Assembly: GCA_000526575.1 (NCBI GenBank)
Contig: JAGI01000002.1
Coordinates: forward strand, 1,488,001 to 1,552,000
DNA from: Clostridium sp. 12(A)
GTDB lineage: Bacteria; Bacillota; Clostridia; Lachnospirales; Lachnospiraceae
Direction of reading: 5' to 3'
DNA length: 64,000 nt
This document shows positions 8,375-17,535 of this stretch, one piece after another (the first letter of the stretch is position 1; every line of letters begins with the position of its first letter). The notes under the pieces are model-generated. The model made no database searches and was not told the DNA's origin. It saw only the letters and a program-made list of their open reading frames with translations. A program made the translations under genes and the position numbers.

Positions 8375-9238
8375 CTAACCCTTGACAGACCCAAGCATAA
8401 CACCCTTTACAAAATACCGTTGAAGCCATGGATAAACAGCCAGTATGGGAACGGTTCCTACTACAATACAGGTCATTTTAAGGGATTCTGCCATGACTTG
8501 CTGGGCTAAGCCCTCATTACCTGCTGCCCCAAGCTCTCCTTCAAACAAAAGGCTCCTAAGGCGCAACTGAAGGGTGAATTTTTCAGGAGACTGAATGAAT
8601 ATCAGGGCGTTAAAATAATCGTTCCAATAATAAACGGCGTAAAAGAGTCCGATGGTAGCGATAATTGGCATGGATAGGGGAAGGACCACTCTTAAAAGGA
8701 TCTGTACGTCCGTGGCTCCGTCCAGATAGGCTGCCTCCTCCAGACTTTTTGGAATCTCCCGAAAAAAAGTTCTCATTACAATAAAGTTAAATACATTGAC
8801 CGCTGATGGTATGTAAAGGGAGGTGAGCTGATCGAACATCCCCAGGTTTTTCACCACCAGGAAGGTAGGAATGATGCCTCCGCTGAAATACATGGTAAAA
8901 AGAATCATTCCAGAGATCCATTTGCGCCCCTTTAATTTATCCTTAGACAGAGCATAGGCCGCAAACACCGTAAGCATCAGACCAAGGCCAGTGCCTAATA
9001 AGGTTACAAGTATGGTCACCCTCATGGACGTCCAGATCTGACTTCGATGTATAATCTCCTTATAGGCATCTAACTGCATTTCGATCGGATAAAATGTGAC
9101 GCTCCCGGAAAGAACCGCCCGGTTGCTGCTAAGAGAATAAGCAACCACATTTAAAAAGGGATAAAAGCATATGATGACTAAAAGGGACAACAAGATATAG
9201 TTTATCACAGTTCCCCAGGATGGGATTTTTTTCTTCAT
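8375..9238 (-). CDS. ABC sugar importer permease (YtcP/LplC type)
   Basis: A 287-residue permease with six predicted membrane segments. The EAA-type loop for ATPase docking (EEAAYLDGATDVQILLRVVL) lies near residue 180, and the typical YtcP C-terminus VKGVMLGSVKG is present. ATG 9238 has AAAGGAG upstream. A longer reading to 9277 would overlap the preceding permease gene by 23 bp. It partners the LplB-type permease 16 bp upstream and the lipoprotein 47 bp downstream. Confidence 0.9.
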   Translation of the reverse strand: MKKKIPSWGTVINYILLSLLVIICFYPFLNVVAYSLSSNRAVLSGSVTFYPIEMQLDAYKEIIHRSQIWTSMRVTILVTLLGTGLGLMLTVFAAYALSKDKLKGRKWISGMILFTMYFSGGIIPTFLVVKNLGMFDQLTSLYIPSAVNVFNFIVMRTFFREIPKSLEEAAYLDGATDVQILLRVVLPLSMPIIATIGLFYAVYYWNDYFNALIFIQSPEKFTLQLRLRSLLFEGELGAAGNEGLAQQVMAESLKMTCIVVGTVPILAVYPWLQRYFVKGVMLGSVKG

Positions 9239-9254
9239 GACAGGCTGCTCCTTT

Positions 9255-10208
9255 CTATAGTATGCCTTCTTCGCCAATCAGCTTGGCAAAGCGATCTGCC
9301 AGGATGAGTATGATGATGTTGACCACAGACTGAAAGAGACCGATGACCGTTGACAGACTGTATTCGGCTTTTACGATTCCCAGCCGGTAAATATAGGTAC
9401 TGATTACCTCCGAGACGTTGATGACCTTTGTATTTCCAAGGAGCAAGGGAGCATCAAGACCTATGCTCATCATTTTGCTGATGGATAAAATCAGCATGAC
9501 GATGATGACCGACCGGATCATAGGAAGGGTAATATAACGGATTCTCTGAATCCGGCTGGCGCCGTCTATGTATGCAGCTTCATAAAGAGACTCATCAATG
9601 CCTGTAATTGCCGCCAGATAGATAATGGTCCCCCAGCCGATTTCCTTCCACACGTTACAGATTACATAGGTAAAAATCCACCAGCCTTTGCTGTTTAAGA
9701 ATGGAACAGGGGCAAAGCCCAGGGTCTTAATGAGATGATTGATGCTTCCGTCTGTCTGGGCAAATAAATTGGTAGCAATGCCTGCCACCACCACCCATGA
9801 CATAAAATGAGGCAGGTAAAGAAAGGATTGGGAAATCCGCTTAAATACGCTGCATCGTACTTCATTTAACATGAGTGCCACCACAATGGTCAAAGGAAAA
9901 TTTACTGCCAGGGTGGATAGATTAAGAATTAAGGTATTGCGGATGGATAACCAGAAAAGATCCGTTGTAAATACCTGCTTAAAATTAAGAAGTCCCGTCC
10001 ATTTGCTTCCGCTAATACCTTTAAACACATTATAATCCTGAAAGGCTATGATGAGACCGTACATTGGTACATACTTAAATACAATATAGTAGATGATGAC
10101 AGGCGCCAGCATCAGATAGAGCCATTTGTCTCTCCATAAATAAAACCAGATTCTTTTATCCCCAGACCGACCCCCGGCCCGGCGGCTTACTAACAACTTA
10201 CCATTCAT
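9255..10208 (-). CDS. ABC sugar importer permease (LplB type)
   Basis: A 317-residue permease of the LplB/YtcO group. A basic N-terminal tail precedes six hydrophobic segments, with the EAA loop (YEAAYIDGASRIQRIRYITL) near residue 225. It is the first gene of the importer/oxidoreductase operon, starting at ATG 10208 after GGAGGGAAGCT. The AraC-type regulator gene is divergent, with paired operator-like direct repeats in between. Substrates of this subgroup include pectin- and xylan-derived oligosaccharides. The exact one is unknown. Confidence 0.9.
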   Translation of the reverse strand: MNGKLLVSRRAGGRSGDKRIWFYLWRDKWLYLMLAPVIIYYIVFKYVPMYGLIIAFQDYNVFKGISGSKWTGLLNFKQVFTTDLFWLSIRNTLILNLSTLAVNFPLTIVVALMLNEVRCSVFKRISQSFLYLPHFMSWVVVAGIATNLFAQTDGSINHLIKTLGFAPVPFLNSKGWWIFTYVICNVWKEIGWGTIIYLAAITGIDESLYEAAYIDGASRIQRIRYITLPMIRSVIIVMLILSISKMMSIGLDAPLLLGNTKVINVSEVISTYIYRLGIVKAEYSLSTVIGLFQSVVNIIILILADRFAKLIGEEGIL

Positions 10209-10288
10209 AGCTTCCCTCCGTAATCTGTCGTTTCCTCCACTCTAACCAGCAATCCCCCCTAATTACAACAGTAGGATTCTATTTGGGG

Positions 10289-10323
10289 CTATGAATAACT
10301 ATCCTGTACTATGAATATCTATC
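10289..10323. promoter_or_regulatory. paired direct repeats, likely AraC-family operator
   Basis: Two 15-bp repeats, CTATGAATAACTATC (10289-10303) and CTATGAATATCTATC (10309-10323), differ at one base and start 20 bp apart. This is about two helical turns, the classic arrangement for an AraC-family dimer or tandem site. They lie 80 bp upstream of the lplB-type start and 27 bp upstream of the -35 of the divergent regulator. Confidence 0.6.
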
Positions 10324-10349
10324 ATAACCATGTAGGAATCTGCTTTTTA

Positions 10350-10379
10350 TTGAAAATTCAGGAAAACCTATGCTATAGT
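10350..10379 (+). promoter_or_regulatory. candidate promoter of the AraC-type sensor-regulator
   Basis: TTGAAA (10350-10355) and TATAGT (10374-10379) are separated by 18 bp, about 60 bp upstream of the regulator ATG. Confidence 0.55.
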
Positions 10380-10440
10380 AAAAGATGGCTTATTTTACAA
10401 TTGGCAACGATTGGACTTTTTATGACGGGGGGATGCTTTT

Positions 10441-12729
10441 ATGAAGGGATTTAGAATCTGGAATTTAAAAGGAAGAGAAAAAAGAGGCTTTCGAAGGTAC
10501 TTTACTAAAATCCTGCGATCCAATATTCTTTTAATTCTTATCCCCATCAGCATCCTGGGGCTTTTTTGGTACCACATGATGATCCAGCAGGCAACTCAGA
10601 AATTCTACCAGCAAAAATCCATCGCCCTTAACGAAATTGCCTCCGGCATCGATCAGAGAATTAAAAATATAAAGCTGGAGCTTGCAACTGAAATCAGTGA
10701 AAAAAGGTACAGCACCTATACTTATTCCGGCAGCTATAATACGGACCTGACCATGATCTCAAGGCGGTTATCCGCCATGACACAAAAGTATCACCTCATT
10801 GATTCCGTATATTTCTATGACAGGACCACAGGCAAAATATACAACTCAAAAACAGGACAATACTTTTTTCCGGAATTTTATGATACCGGGTGGATTCATG
10901 ACATTAAGGAAAATTCCTGTACGATACAACAGCTGCCTCCCCGTCTTGTCTTTGACGATGAATCGCTGTTTGATAAATACAGTTTTTTATACAACAAGCG
11001 GAACAACCTGGTCCTGTCACTGGTATTAAAGGGAAAACCGGACTTTTATCTGGTGGCTAATATCAGCATGAAAGGATTGTATCATGACATTTTTGACTCC
11101 TATCACTTAGGAAACGGCCGGGGCGAATTTTTTTTTACTGCCCTTGATGGAACTTTAATGGAAGGAAACAGTAGCTATCTGGACTCTAAGGAGCTGGTCT
11201 TACAGCCTTATAAATCGTCTGACAATCAGGTTTCTTATGTCATAAGAAACGGCCGGATTTATTTTATAAAGCCTGTTGATTTTAATGCCTTGGCAGTTAT
11301 CTCCTACCCTCTTAGTGATTCCTATACGGAAGCGGTTTATCTTGGCAAATACATTCTGCTGGTATGTGCTGGCCTTATGTTGTTTTCTCTCATAATTTCC
11401 GGCTATATGGCCAGACGACTGTACCGCCCCATACATATTTTGTATTCTGATTTTGCAAAAGGCGGAAAAAACACCAGTCAGGAAAAAGTCACCGATGAAA
11501 TTGAGCTTCTGAAACAGATTTTTACTGAAATGAACACCTATAATTCTAATGTGAAGATTAAATTAAAGCGTTTTGATGAATTAAGTAAATCCTTTACATT
11601 CCGAAGCTTTTTAGAGAACCGGAAGTACAAACAGGAGTTCATAGGCGACCATCCTTATCTGTTTGATAATGACGGCTTCTGCCATTGCCAGCTTTTACTG
11701 GTTCGGTTTGACGTTTCCCACAGGAAGATGACATCTGAAGAAGAGCTGTTGTTTCGGTTGAATTTAGAGGAAGTGCTGCGAAGCTATCTTCTTTCCTCTC
11801 AAAAGGGGATTTTAACGAAGATAGAGGAAGAGACCTTCGTCCTTCTTTATCAGGGAAATGAAGGGGAGAATCTGGAGCAGACCAGAAGGGTCCTGACAGA
11901 TACGGTAATCAAGCTGACCAATGGGAACGCCTATTTCGGTCTCAGCCAGACCATACATCACGCGAAGGAAATCCTGGAGGAATTTCCAAAGTGTCTGGAA
12001 GCAGTGAAGAACGCCTGTTTCTTTCACTGGAGCAATGAGCTGATCACCAGCGGTCAAACGGAAAAGGTCATGGATTCTGATGAGCTTTACGGTATGCTTT
12101 TAAACATCAACGCCTCTTTTATCCGAAGTATCGTCACTCAGAACGAACCGGAAATTGAACGGCTCTTTCTGGAATTAGAGGAGAAGCTTATGGCAATCCA
12201 CAATGTTTCTCAGGTAAAGGATGTGTATAACCGGATTTTAGTAGAGCTGGATCACGAGTTTCATTTCACCAGACACATGGAGACCAGCTTACTGGATGCT
12301 CTGAATGAATACAAGACATTGGCTGATATGATCCATGACAGCAAAGCGCTCCTAAGAAACATCTCGGTTCAGTATAAAAGCAACGACGCCAAGGAAAACA
12401 ACTATTGTGAAATGGCAAAACAGTATTTAAGTGAACACTATATGAAGGATATGAACATCACCGACACTGCTGATTATCTAAATATCAGCTACTCCTACTT
12501 AAGCAAGATCTTTCGTGCCAGGGCAGGAATTACTTTAACCGATTATTTAAATCAGACCCGGATTGAAAAAAGCAAGGATTACCTGACCGGCTCTTTTCTT
12601 ACTCTCACAGAAATATCGGAAAAAGTGGGATACAATAACGTCCAGAGCTACCAGCGGTTCTTTAAGAAATATGTAGCCATGACCCCTGGAGAATACAGAA
12701 AATATAAGACTCCAGATCTTTCCCTGTAA
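10441..12729 (+). CDS. membrane-bound AraC-family sensor-regulator
   Basis: A 762-residue one-component regulator. A transmembrane helix (residues ~28-48) and an extracytoplasmic dCache-like sensor region (~50-280) are followed by a second helix (~283-303), a HAMP-like/linker segment, a cytoplasmic middle region, and a C-terminal AraC double helix-turn-helix (~655-755, with NISYSYLSKIFRARAG and EISEKVGYNN). This YesN/AraC architecture couples detection of an external sugar or binding protein to transcription of an adjacent importer. It is divergent from the LplB/YtcP operon. The start has a GGGGGG ribosome site. Confidence 0.85.
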   Translation: MKGFRIWNLKGREKRGFRRYFTKILRSNILLILIPISILGLFWYHMMIQQATQKFYQQKSIALNEIASGIDQRIKNIKLELATEISEKRYSTYTYSGSYNTDLTMISRRLSAMTQKYHLIDSVYFYDRTTGKIYNSKTGQYFFPEFYDTGWIHDIKENSCTIQQLPPRLVFDDESLFDKYSFLYNKRNNLVLSLVLKGKPDFYLVANISMKGLYHDIFDSYHLGNGRGEFFFTALDGTLMEGNSSYLDSKELVLQPYKSSDNQVSYVIRNGRIYFIKPVDFNALAVISYPLSDSYTEAVYLGKYILLVCAGLMLFSLIISGYMARRLYRPIHILYSDFAKGGKNTSQEKVTDEIELLKQIFTEMNTYNSNVKIKLKRFDELSKSFTFRSFLENRKYKQEFIGDHPYLFDNDGFCHCQLLLVRFDVSHRKMTSEEELLFRLNLEEVLRSYLLSSQKGILTKIEEETFVLLYQGNEGENLEQTRRVLTDTVIKLTNGNAYFGLSQTIHHAKEILEEFPKCLEAVKNACFFHWSNELITSGQTEKVMDSDELYGMLLNINASFIRSIVTQNEPEIERLFLELEEKLMAIHNVSQVKDVYNRILVELDHEFHFTRHMETSLLDALNEYKTLADMIHDSKALLRNISVQYKSNDAKENNYCEMAKQYLSEHYMKDMNITDTADYLNISYSYLSKIFRARAGITLTDYLNQTRIEKSKDYLTGSFLTLTEISEKVGYNNVQSYQRFFKKYVAMTPGEYRKYKTPDLSL

Positions 12730-12741
12730 AAAAACGAAAAG

Positions 12742-12783
12742 AAAGGACCCATGCCTGACATAAATGCCTGGCATGAGTCCTTT
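12742..12783. terminator. bidirectional terminator
   Basis: The arms AAAGGACCCATGCC and GGCATGAGTCCTTT pair with one G-U over 14 bp around a 14-nt loop. It lies between the convergent AraC-type gene and the iron-type binding protein gene, serving both. Confidence 0.85.
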
Positions 12784-12799
12784 AAAACAATGCTTTCCT

Positions 12800-13780
12800 T
12801 TATCGGGACTGCCCTTCCACTGTCTTCAGTAAGGAATCCATAACAAAATCCATCTGTGCATTCATGGAAGTAATATCACTGAACCAGAACATACCGCTGG
12901 AGTTTTGCACCAGTCGTCCTTCCTTGACGGCCGGAAGACTCTCCCACACTTCCACATCTTTCATCTCAGCTATCCTTTCATCAGAAAATATGTAATCTCC
13001 CACATAATCCTTAAGAGTCTCATAGGAAATATCTATGTAATTCACACCCTCTTTATCCATGACCTCTTTTTGGACTCTCTCCGGTGCTTTTAAACCTAGG
13101 TATTTATAGATGATCTCGCCGCCTCGTCCATAATCATCACCAAAAACTCTTAATACTCCCTTGGTCTGGTTTTCTAATAGAATGACATTCTTATCCGCCA
13201 GCCCCTTCTCAGAAAGCTGTTTTTTGGATTCTCCCGCTTTTTTTTCAAAGTCTGACATAATCTTTTCCGCTTTTTCCGGTACACCAAATACTTCTCCAAA
13301 AAATGCCACCCGGTCCTTTACTTCCATATCGTAGTAATTTCTGGCCAGAGTTGGTGCAATCTTTGACAGGCTCTCATAATGATCTGTATTGTTCCAGATA
13401 ATAAGATCAGGGGCCAGCTCCATAATAGCTTCCGGATTTAATTCAAAGGCATCTACAACCGTAACATCTTTAAGCTCCTGTTCAAACACAGCGTCATCGT
13501 TAAATGTGGTGCCTATGGGGTGAATCCCAAGTGCAAGTAAATCTCCCTGGAAGAATGCAACCACCACCCGTTTTGGATTTGCCGGTATTTCCACATCTCC
13601 ATATTCCATCTTTATGACTCTGGTGTCCTTGCCTTTATCTGCGGTTACCTCAGTAGTTTGTTCGGTCACCTTTGTACCAGCTTCCGGAGCTGGTCCTTTC
13701 TTTGCCGCTCCGCAGGCAGTAAGCAGTATGGCAGATAACGCTGCGGCTGCTAATAAACCTTTTCTCTTGTATTTACTCAT
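12800..13780 (-). CDS. iron/siderophore-type ABC substrate-binding lipoprotein (orphan)
   Basis: A 326-residue class III (FhuD/FecB/BtuF-like) binding protein. It has a signal peptide with lipobox at Cys23 (LLTAC), a Thr/Glu-rich linker, then the helical-hinge two-lobe domain with VVVAFFQGDLLALGIHPIG and DLIIWNN segments. It binds ferric siderophores, haem or cobalamin outside the membrane. No FecCD permease or ATPase lies nearby, so it must share a transporter encoded elsewhere. It is a single-gene transcript, with its own promoter and overlapping dyad upstream and a terminator downstream. The start follows GGGAGGTACTC. Confidence 0.85.
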   Translation of the reverse strand: MSKYKRKGLLAAAALSAILLTACGAAKKGPAPEAGTKVTEQTTEVTADKGKDTRVIKMEYGDVEIPANPKRVVVAFFQGDLLALGIHPIGTTFNDDAVFEQELKDVTVVDAFELNPEAIMELAPDLIIWNNTDHYESLSKIAPTLARNYYDMEVKDRVAFFGEVFGVPEKAEKIMSDFEKKAGESKKQLSEKGLADKNVILLENQTKGVLRVFGDDYGRGGEIIYKYLGLKAPERVQKEVMDKEGVNYIDISYETLKDYVGDYIFSDERIAEMKDVEVWESLPAVKEGRLVQNSSGMFWFSDITSMNAQMDFVMDSLLKTVEGQSR

Positions 13781-13813
13781 GATATGAGTACCTCCCGCTT
13801 TAAGTAAGTCTCA

Positions 13814-13829
13814 ACTAACAGGAGTTAGT
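13814..13829. promoter_or_regulatory. operator dyad overlapping the binding-protein promoter
   Basis: The perfect palindrome ACTAAC-N4-GTTAGT overlaps the downstream edge of the -10 box of the candidate promoter, a position suited to repression. Given the iron-type gene downstream, a DtxR- or Fur-like metal repressor is a reasonable guess. The protein is not identified. Confidence 0.5.
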
Positions 13830-13855
13830 ATATCACAAACATCTGCCTTTGTACA
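13827..13855 (-). promoter_or_regulatory. candidate promoter of the iron-type binding protein
   Basis: On the minus strand TGTACA (13850-13855) and TATACT (13827-13832) are separated by 17 bp, about 45 bp upstream of the gene start. Confidence 0.55.
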
Positions 13856-13857
13856 GA

Positions 13858-14397
13858 TTAGAAAAAGATAGCTTTCAAGATCTCATCCACCGGTTTTCCA
13901 CCATTCACTGAAATTCGTTTGCATGTTAACTGCCTCTCCCAATGATCATGCATGGCCTTACTGCGCATGGTTGCATCACCAGTATCGTACTGGGATGCCC
14001 AATCCAAAAATACCCTGTGCTGGTCAAACATATCGCCCCCAGCTTCTATTTTTGAACCAAATCGTTCCTTTTCCCTCTTTTTAATCCGCTCCAGCCGAAC
14101 ACTCTGATCTGTCACCACACGGATTGCCAAATCAAAATACGGAATAAGCTCATCTCCCCAATCAACCAATGAGCCTGTTATAACCACTCCTTCATGATCC
14201 TTTATATCACGCTTCATCAGGAATAATCGCTCCTCAATATCACGCTTTGTGGTGAAACTGGGATTCGTTGGCAGCCAGTAATAATCATCTGTATCCATAT
14301 GAAAATAATGGTATCTTCTGGATATCGCCTCCCCCAGAGTAGATGTTCCAGACCCGGAAGCCCCATAAATATGAATGACCTGATACTTCATCTTCAC
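13858..14397 (-). CDS. small P-loop kinase / adenylate kinase-like protein
   Basis: A 179-residue P-loop NTPase with Walker A GASGSGTST (residues 11-19), a short DTDDYYW acid patch near residue 36, and a basic lid-like KKREKERFG segment, as in small nucleoside or shikimate kinase relatives of the AAA_17/18 group. The substrate is unknown. The ATG overlaps the stop of the upstream AraC gene by 4 bp (ATGA), so the two are translationally coupled. Nothing links it clearly to sugar metabolism. Confidence 0.7.
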   Translation of the reverse strand: MKMKYQVIHIYGASGSGTSTLGEAISRRYHYFHMDTDDYYWLPTNPSFTTKRDIEERLFLMKRDIKDHEGVVITGSLVDWGDELIPYFDLAIRVVTDQSVRLERIKKREKERFGSKIEAGGDMFDQHRVFLDWASQYDTGDATMRSKAMHDHWERQLTCKRISVNGGKPVDEILKAIFF

Positions 14398-15218
14398 TCT
14401 TCCCCCTGTTCTACTTGTAATCCTTTCCCCTTCTCCGGAAACAGCTCGGAAGGAGATATGCCCTTATTACGTTTAAATAACCGACTGAAATAAAAAATAT
14501 CAGAAAACCCACACTGGATTGCCACCTCACTGACTCCGTACTCCCCGCTTTTTAACATGCTTTCCGCATAATTAAGACGAAGGGAGGTCAAATACTGTTT
14601 AAAGGTCATGCCAGTAGACTGTTGAAACAGACTTCCAAAATAAACGGGATGGAGGTCAAACTGCTTTGCCAGCTTATCAATGGTCAGTGAAGGCTCTGAA
14701 TAATGGCTGCTCATAAACCGGATGCTGTTTTTGATTCTGGGATCCTCCTGACTGATGCGCTTCTCATTCAACAAAAGATTAGATACCTGATAAAGGATGA
14801 GGCACATGTTGGATCTCACCTTCAGCATATAGCCAAATTCACGCTGCATCCACTCTCCATGAATCTCATGAAAGAGGGTAATCAGCCGGGGGTGAATTCC
14901 AATATGGCTGATGACTGGAAAGGGCAGGGACACATCCTGACCGTTTAAATCCCGTAAAAAGAAGTTGACCACGTAACATTCCATCAAGTCCTCCGGAATA
15001 TTGGTTGCCGCACGGTAGGTTTTCTTTGGGATGCAAAGTAAATCTCCCTTCTTCACAATATACTCCTGGTTGCCTATGGTATACTTTGCCTTTCCTTTGA
15101 TTACATAGGTAATATCAATAAATGGGGTGATTCCCGCTTCTATTTTCCAGTTGACCGTGCATTTTCTATGAATGTAGTAATGAAGCTCTGGAACCATATT
15201 ATTAAAATCCAAATCCAT
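14394..15218 (-). CDS. AraC-family regulator with cupin sensor domain
   Basis: A 274-residue one-component regulator. An N-terminal cupin-type sugar-sensing domain (residues ~15-90, with YTIGNQEYIVKKGDLLCIPK) is followed by a C-terminal AraC DNA-binding domain (~170-265, with LAKQFDLHPVYFGSLFQQ and VAIQCGFSDIFYFSRLFKR). A GTG three bases upstream is an alternative start, but ATG 15218 is better spaced from AAGGAG. It is divergent from the alpha-glucuronidase operon across a 305-bp regulatory region, so it is the likely regulator of that locus. Confidence 0.85.
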   Translation of the reverse strand: MDLDFNNMVPELHYYIHRKCTVNWKIEAGITPFIDITYVIKGKAKYTIGNQEYIVKKGDLLCIPKKTYRAATNIPEDLMECYVVNFFLRDLNGQDVSLPFPVISHIGIHPRLITLFHEIHGEWMQREFGYMLKVRSNMCLILYQVSNLLLNEKRISQEDPRIKNSIRFMSSHYSEPSLTIDKLAKQFDLHPVYFGSLFQQSTGMTFKQYLTSLRLNYAESMLKSGEYGVSEVAIQCGFSDIFYFSRLFKRNKGISPSELFPEKGKGLQVEQGEE

Positions 15219-15364
15219 CACAAGCGCTCCTTATCGACAAAAATCGCGGTTTTTCCCATGTTTCTGGTATAAGAATATTATAAATTAAGACATGAATTTT
15301 AGCAACTCTATGATATCAATCAAAAACAATCTTTAAAAAGTACAAATTACCTTTGATAAATTCA

Positions 15365-15393
15365 TTCATTTGTTTTGTGCAAATTGCTATAAT
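15365..15393 (+). promoter_or_regulatory. candidate promoter of the glucuronoxylan operon
   Basis: A perfect TATAAT (15388-15393) follows a poor -35 (TTCATT, 15365-15370) at 17 bp, fitting an activator-dependent promoter. The rest of the 15219-15523 intergenic region is A/T-rich, with a short GGCAT-N7-ATGCC hairpin near 15460-15476 in the leader. No clear catabolite-repression site was seen. Confidence 0.45.
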
Positions 15394-15523
15394 GGAGCTA
15401 GTTTTAAACTTCATTTGTTAACCATTTAATCAAATTATATCGAAGAAGAAAAACTAGAAGGCATTTCCGGGATGCCGACGGCTTTATGAGAAAAGTACCA
15501 ATCAATTAGGAGGATTTTACAAC

Positions 15524-17485
15524 ATGTTTGAGACGAGAGATTTGTGCTGGCTGACTAAGAAAGTGCAAAACCCCGGGATTTCCACCTGGTATATGACTGA
15601 GGAAAGCGAATCGCCTATATTAAAGACCATAGTACGTGAGATGCCACTTCTGTTTGAAGGCATATCACAGTCCCAGGAACCAGATGCTTCCATTACTTTT
15701 TCCCTTTCCAATAAAGCGGAAACCAACGGAAGCTATCTTATTGAAAAGACTATGCATGGCTACCGGGTCACAAGTGGTTCCTATGAAGGTCTCCTTTACG
15801 GAATGTATGGTCTCCACCGGTTGCTGCTGGCTGGAGATACGACTTTATTTCCTTATGAATCCAGGCCGGATCAAAATATCCGCATGGTCGATCATTGGGA
15901 TAATTATGACGGCTCCATTGAACGGGGATATGCTGGAAACTCCATTTTTTACCACAACAACTCCTTCCGGGGTGATATGGAACTGGTCATGCAGTACTCA
16001 AGACTTCTGGCCTCAGTGGGAATCAATGCAGTATCCATTAATAATGTAAATGTTCACAAGCTGGAAAGCTTCTTTATTAAGGAAGAAGCAATAACAGAAA
16101 TCAAAAAAATAGCGGAGATCTTTTCTTCCTATGGAATAAAGACCTTCCTTTCCATTAATTTTGCTGCTCCTATCACCGTTGGGGGGCTGGCCACTGCGGA
16201 TCCCCTTTCTATGGAAGTAGAAAACTGGTGGAAGGAAGTCATAAGCAATCTATACCGCATCATTCCTGACTTTGGCGGACTATTAGTAAAGGCTGATTCC
16301 GAAGGGGAACCTGGACCATTTACATATGGAAGGAATCATGACGAAGGAGCCAATATGCTGGCAAGAGCCATAAAGCCATTTGGCGGACTTATTATCTGGC
16401 GCTGCTTTGTTTATGACTGTACCCAGGACTGGCGGGACCGGAGCCTTGACAGAGCAAGGGCTGCTTATGACATATTTAAGGACTTAGATGGGTGTTTTGA
16501 AGAGAATGCAATTTTGCAGATTAAAAATGGGCCCATTGATTTTCAGATTCGGGAACCCATCTCTCCTTTGTTTGGGGCATTAAAAAAGACAAACCAGATT
16601 CTGGAATTCCAGATCACCCAGGAATATACAGGCCATCAAAAGGATATCTGCTATCTCGTTCCCATGTGGAAGGAGGTACTGGACTTTGATACCAGACACA
16701 GGGATAACGACCTGGTGAAACACACCATCAAGGAAAATTCTCCTAATAAGAGCTGCTCCGGCATCGCAGCCGTGGTCAATGTAGGTATGGATTACAACTG
16801 GACAGGCAACAAGCTGGCTCAGGCCAATCTTTACGGCTATGGCAGACTCATCTGGAACAACGAATTATCCTCTCAGGAAATTTCAGAAGAATGGACTCGT
16901 TTAAGCTTTGACTTAAATGACGGGGATTTACGAAAAGTATCTTCCATTCTTACTACTTCCAGAGACACGTATGAAGATTACACCTGCCCTCTTTCTGTGG
17001 GATTTATGTGCAAGCCTTCCCTTCATTATGGACCTGATGTGGATGGCTATGAATATGACAAATGGGGAACGTATCATTACGCCGACAGAGACGGCGTAGG
17101 AAGAGACCGGACCATGGCCACTGGAACTGGTTTTACCAGACAATATTCCGAGGAACGCTGCAAGGAATATGAAAGCCTTGAGACATGTCCGGATGAGCTT
17201 TTGCTCTTCTTTCACCATGTTCCATATACCCATGTTCTGCATTCTGGAAAGACGGTGATTCAGCACATCTACGACACTCATTTTAAAGGAGTGGAAAAGG
17301 TAAAGGAATACCAGGCAGTCTGGGACAGCTTAAAGGAAGTACTTGATGAAAAAGCTTATGAGAATGTAAAGACCCGCTTAATCCAGCAGGAAAAAAATGC
17401 AACCGACTGGCGGGACCAGGTGAACACCTATTTTTATCGGAAATCCGGAATTGAGGATGAACGAGGCAGAAGGATATTTGATTAA
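15524..17485 (+). CDS. aguA: alpha-glucuronidase, GH67
   Basis: A 653-residue GH67 enzyme removing (4-O-methyl-)glucuronic acid from the non-reducing end of aldouronic acids derived from glucuronoxylan. Family hallmarks are all present: [16 protein letters not shown] near 123-138, the [10 protein letters not shown] acid region (Glu260 the probable general acid), and [11 protein letters not shown] with Asp339 and QEYTG with Glu367. The last two are spaced 28 residues apart, as are the known paired catalytic acids of the family. There is no signal peptide, so it acts inside the cell on imported oligomers. It starts at ATG 15524 after AGGAGG and heads the operon with the importer genes downstream. 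Confidence 0.95.
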   Translation: MFETRDLCWLTKKVQNPGISTWYMTEESESPILKTIVREMPLLFEGISQSQEPDASITFSLSNKAETNGSYLIEKTMHGYRVTSGSYEGLLYGMYGLHRLLLAGDTTLFPYESRPDQNIRMVDHWDNYDGSIERGYAGNSIFYHNNSFRGDMELVMQYSRLLASVGINAVSINNVNVHKLESFFIKEEAITEIKKIAEIFSSYGIKTFLSINFAAPITVGGLATADPLSMEVENWWKEVISNLYRIIPDFGGLLVKADSEGEPGPFTYGRNHDEGANMLARAIKPFGGLIIWRCFVYDCTQDWRDRSLDRARAAYDIFKDLDGCFEENAILQIKNGPIDFQIREPISPLFGALKKTNQILEFQITQEYTGHQKDICYLVPMWKEVLDFDTRHRDNDLVKHTIKENSPNKSCSGIAAVVNVGMDYNWTGNKLAQANLYGYGRLIWNNELSSQEISEEWTRLSFDLNDGDLRKVSSILTTSRDTYEDYTCPLSVGFMCKPSLHYGPDVDGYEYDKWGTYHYADRDGVGRDRTMATGTGFTRQYSEERCKEYESLETCPDELLLFFHHVPYTHVLHSGKTVIQHIYDTHFKGVEKVKEYQAVWDSLKEVLDEKAYENVKTRLIQQEKNATDWRDQVNTYFYRKSGIEDERGRRIFD

Positions 17486-17535
17486 CTTAGTTAATTGGAT
17501 ATATGAATGAAAGTATAGGGAAGAGAGGTATCAAC

